A stretch of 8,048 nt of DNA. Origin: Acidobacteriota bacterium (GTDB lineage: Bacteria > Acidobacteriota > Terriglobia > UBA7540). A model generated the notes under the pieces. That model searched no databases and was not told the origin of the DNA. It saw only the letters and a program-made list of their open reading frames with translations. Position numbers and translations under genes: made by a program. The stretch's first letter is position 1; every line of letters begins with the position of its first letter. The stretch lies in NCBI GenBank assembly GCA_003165615.1, contig PLWR01000023.1:1-8048 (forward strand), read 5' to 3'. Shown here piece by piece: positions 6,092 through 8,048 of the stretch.

Positions 6092-8002
6092 ATGCTTGGA
6101 ACCAAGTATGCCGCGAGAACGAATGAGATGAAACGAAAAGTATCAAACCACACTCGTCCCAAACGAACAGAATCCAATGGTCTCACCGCGCTTGTTCTAA
6201 CGAGGGCGCTGTTAAGAAAGCCATTTCTGCGCAACGCGATGGTGTTTTCACTGACGGTTGCTGCGCTGGGGGTTTCATTCTGTTCCCGGGCCTTGACCAT
6301 CTCATCAGGGCCTACCTTTACCGAAGCCACAAACGCTCCGCTGGCAGGGACTCTGCAGTTGACCACCGATCAGGCCTCGAGGGTCAGCGTTTCAGTGAGC
6401 GATGGGCAGGGGTCTTGGCAACGCAACTTCTATGATTTCGGCACGACGCATTCCGTGCCGCTGTTTGGGTTCAAGGCCGCCCGTACCAACACCATAACCG
6501 TCACGGTCGTTGATCGCTACCGGAACCAGTTCGCCGCCGCCCAGCCCTTGCAATTCATCACGGGCCCCCTGCCAACGAATTTTCCGAACCTCCACCTCCT
6601 GCACAGCGAGCCGGATCGAATGGAGCCGGGCTACACGCTGTTCCGGGTTGAATTGAACGGCAACGCAAACGGCTATGCCACCATCGTCGATAGTGGCGGT
6701 GAGGTCGTTTGGTACGGGAACATTCCGGCCATCTCGGATGTGCGGCTCCTGGAGAACGGACACCTGTTCCTGCCTTCGCCTCCGATGAACAATATCCAGG
6801 AAATTGATCTGCTCGGCAACCTGGTCAATTCCTGGCCGGCGCCGCCTGGCTTTTCCGTAAACGACCACGACGCCGTTCCCACGGATCACGGCACCATTCT
6901 CTTCTTTAGCACCACAAACGAGGTGGTCAGCAATTATCCCACAAGCCTCACGGTTTCAAACGCACCGCTGGCAACCGCCACCATCAGTTATCAGACAGTT
7001 GTGGAAATCTCGGCTGCCGACGCCTCCCTGGTCAACACCTGGTCGCCGATCACCGTGCTGGATCCCCGGCGCATCTCCTACCTCGGAGGCAAGATCGGCA
7101 CGGTGTGGGACTCTGAGCATGCGAACTCTATCATCGAGGATCCCTCGGATGACTCGTTAATTGTCTCGCTGCGCGCCCAAAATGCAGTAATCAAATTCTG
7201 CCGCGCCACCGGGCAGCTTCGGTGGATCCTCGGTCCCCCTGCGAATTGGGGTCCAGAGTGGCAGCAATACCTCCTGACGCCGGTGGGCGCTCCTTTCTTC
7301 TGGCAATACGGCCAACACGCGGCTGTTCTCACATCGCAAGGCACTCTGCTGCTTTTTGACGACGGCAATTTCCGGGCCAGTCCCTTCGATCCGCCCGTGC
7401 CGGACGCGAGCAACTATAGTCGCGCCGTCGAATACCAAATCAACGAAGACACGATGGAAGTATCCCAGGTCTGGGACTACGGCAGGACCAATGTTGCGCA
7501 GCGGCTGTATGTGGACCACGAAGGCAACGCCGAACCCGAGCCGCAAACTGGAAATGTTCTGATTGACTTTGCCTCCGTGAAATACATCAACGGCGTGGCC
7601 CCCAGTTCCTATGGTCCCAGCGCTTACGTCGTTCGGATCACCGAAGTCACGCATGACCAAACGCCTGAAATTGTCTTCGATCTGGAGCTCTCCGAGTTCG
7701 ACAATCCCCTTTTCTCCTACAAAGCTTGCACCGCCTACCGCGCCCACCGCATCCCCGATCTTTACGCGCATCCGGCCCAGCCCGTGGCCGATTTGTCAGT
7801 GACTTCGGCGATTGGGGCGCCGATCCTCGAATTCTCTGCAGACGATGCCAGAACTTACCTCATCGAGGCTTCAATTAACCTGCTGGACTGGGAAGCGATC
7901 GGGGTGGCCTTGGAAGACGAGCAGGAGAGCGGAGATTTCTATTTCAAAGATGATCAGTCGGATGAATATCCGATCCGCTACTACCGCGTTGTTACACAGT
8001 AG
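6092..8002 (+). CDS. Exported ASST family protein with N-terminal Ig-like domain (gene 3)
   Basis: A 636-aa exported member of the arylsulfotransferase superfamily, 13 bases after gene 2 and so probably co-translated. The hydrophobic segment (about residues 50-64, MVFSLTVAALGVSFC) with likely cleavage after SRA (67) follows an unusually long basic N-region. The ATG at 6128 (residue 13) is an alternative start; neither start has a strong ribosome binding site. After the signal comes an Ig-like domain (about 70-157), resembling the N-terminal domain of periplasmic ASSTs. The propeller carries GYTLFRV (180-186), NDHDAVPTDHG (257-267), EHANSI (342-347), GQLRWILG (374-381), YGQHAAVL (406-413), LLFDDGNFR (420-428), NYSRAVEY (441-448) and TGNVLIDF (486-493). 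Unlike genes 1 and 2 it lacks the middle, FN3 and KRE9-like domains and goes straight to a C-terminal module (about 571-636) ending RYYRVVTQ. This is the closest of the three to classical arylsulfate sulfotransferases, but I see no histidine at residues 485-510, where the sulfated histidine would be expected. The product is likely periplasmic or secreted. Confidence 0.85.
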   Translation: MLGTKYAARTNEMKRKVSNHTRPKRTESNGLTALVLTRALLRKPFLRNAMVFSLTVAALGVSFCSRALTISSGPTFTEATNAPLAGTLQLTTDQASRVSVSVSDGQGSWQRNFYDFGTTHSVPLFGFKAARTNTITVTVVDRYRNQFAAAQPLQFITGPLPTNFPNLHLLHSEPDRMEPGYTLFRVELNGNANGYATIVDSGGEVVWYGNIPAISDVRLLENGHLFLPSPPMNNIQEIDLLGNLVNSWPAPPGFSVNDHDAVPTDHGTILFFSTTNEVVSNYPTSLTVSNAPLATATISYQTVVEISAADASLVNTWSPITVLDPRRISYLGGKIGTVWDSEHANSIIEDPSDDSLIVSLRAQNAVIKFCRATGQLRWILGPPANWGPEWQQYLLTPVGAPFFWQYGQHAAVLTSQGTLLLFDDGNFRASPFDPPVPDASNYSRAVEYQINEDTMEVSQVWDYGRTNVAQRLYVDHEGNAEPEPQTGNVLIDFASVKYINGVAPSSYGPSAYVVRITEVTHDQTPEIVFDLELSEFDNPLFSYKACTAYRAHRIPDLYAHPAQPVADLSVTSAIGAPILEFSADDARTYLIEASINLLDWEAIGVALEDEQESGDFYFKDDQSDEYPIRYYRVVTQ

Positions 8003-8023
8003 AGGAGGCCAGGTTTGCCTCCT
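8003..8023 (+). terminator. Stem-loop directly after gene 3, possible transcription end
   Basis: AGGAGGC (8003-8009) pairs perfectly with GCCTCCT (8017-8023) around a seven-base loop, starting at the base after the gene 3 stop codon. The GC-rich stem and its position suit a transcript end or an mRNA-stabilising hairpin. It lacks the T-run of a classic intrinsic terminator, so the call is tentative. Confidence 0.45.
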
Positions 8024-8048
8024 ACGTAACCGTCCGGCGGCGCCGTCT

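Overview
The window (8,048 bases, fairly GC-rich) looks like a chromosomal stretch from a Verrucomicrobiota bacterium, most likely of the Pedosphaera/Limisphaerales type. This is inferred from protein style: large secreted multidomain proteins with Sec signal peptides, FN3 and KRE9/KNH-like beta modules, and a C-terminal module of about 65 residues ending in Phe/Tyr-Tyr-Arg-Leu/Val. No rRNA, tRNA or other taxonomic marker is present, so the assignment is tentative.

Layout. Positions 1-1125 hold no gene I can support. This stretch contains a striking array of 11-bp tandem repeats (108-206), two perfect short inverted repeats (6-31 and 800-816) and some short open stretches that may be decayed coding sequence. 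From about 1180 to 8002 the window is almost entirely coding on the + strand, with three consecutive genes separated by 54 and 13 bases. A hairpin directly follows the last stop codon.

All three genes encode exported proteins of the arylsulfotransferase (ASST) beta-propeller superfamily. Genes 1 and 2 share one architecture: signal peptide, ASST-like propeller, an unnamed beta-rich domain, FN3, KRE9/KNH-like Ig module, C-terminal module. Gene 3 differs: it has an N-terminal Ig-like domain before the propeller, lacks the middle, FN3 and KRE9-like modules, and keeps only the C-terminal module. The tight spacing suggests one transcription unit, and genes 1 and 2 look like an old tandem duplication.

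Function is open. Well-studied ASSTs move a sulfuryl group between phenols in the periplasm without PAPS. Genes 1 and 3 keep several motifs of that fold, but none of the three shows an obvious counterpart of the sulfated catalytic histidine of the E. coli enzyme, and gene 2 has also lost other conserved pocket motifs. The cluster may therefore be a set of exported ASST-like propellers, enzymatic or ligand-binding, whose substrate is unknown.
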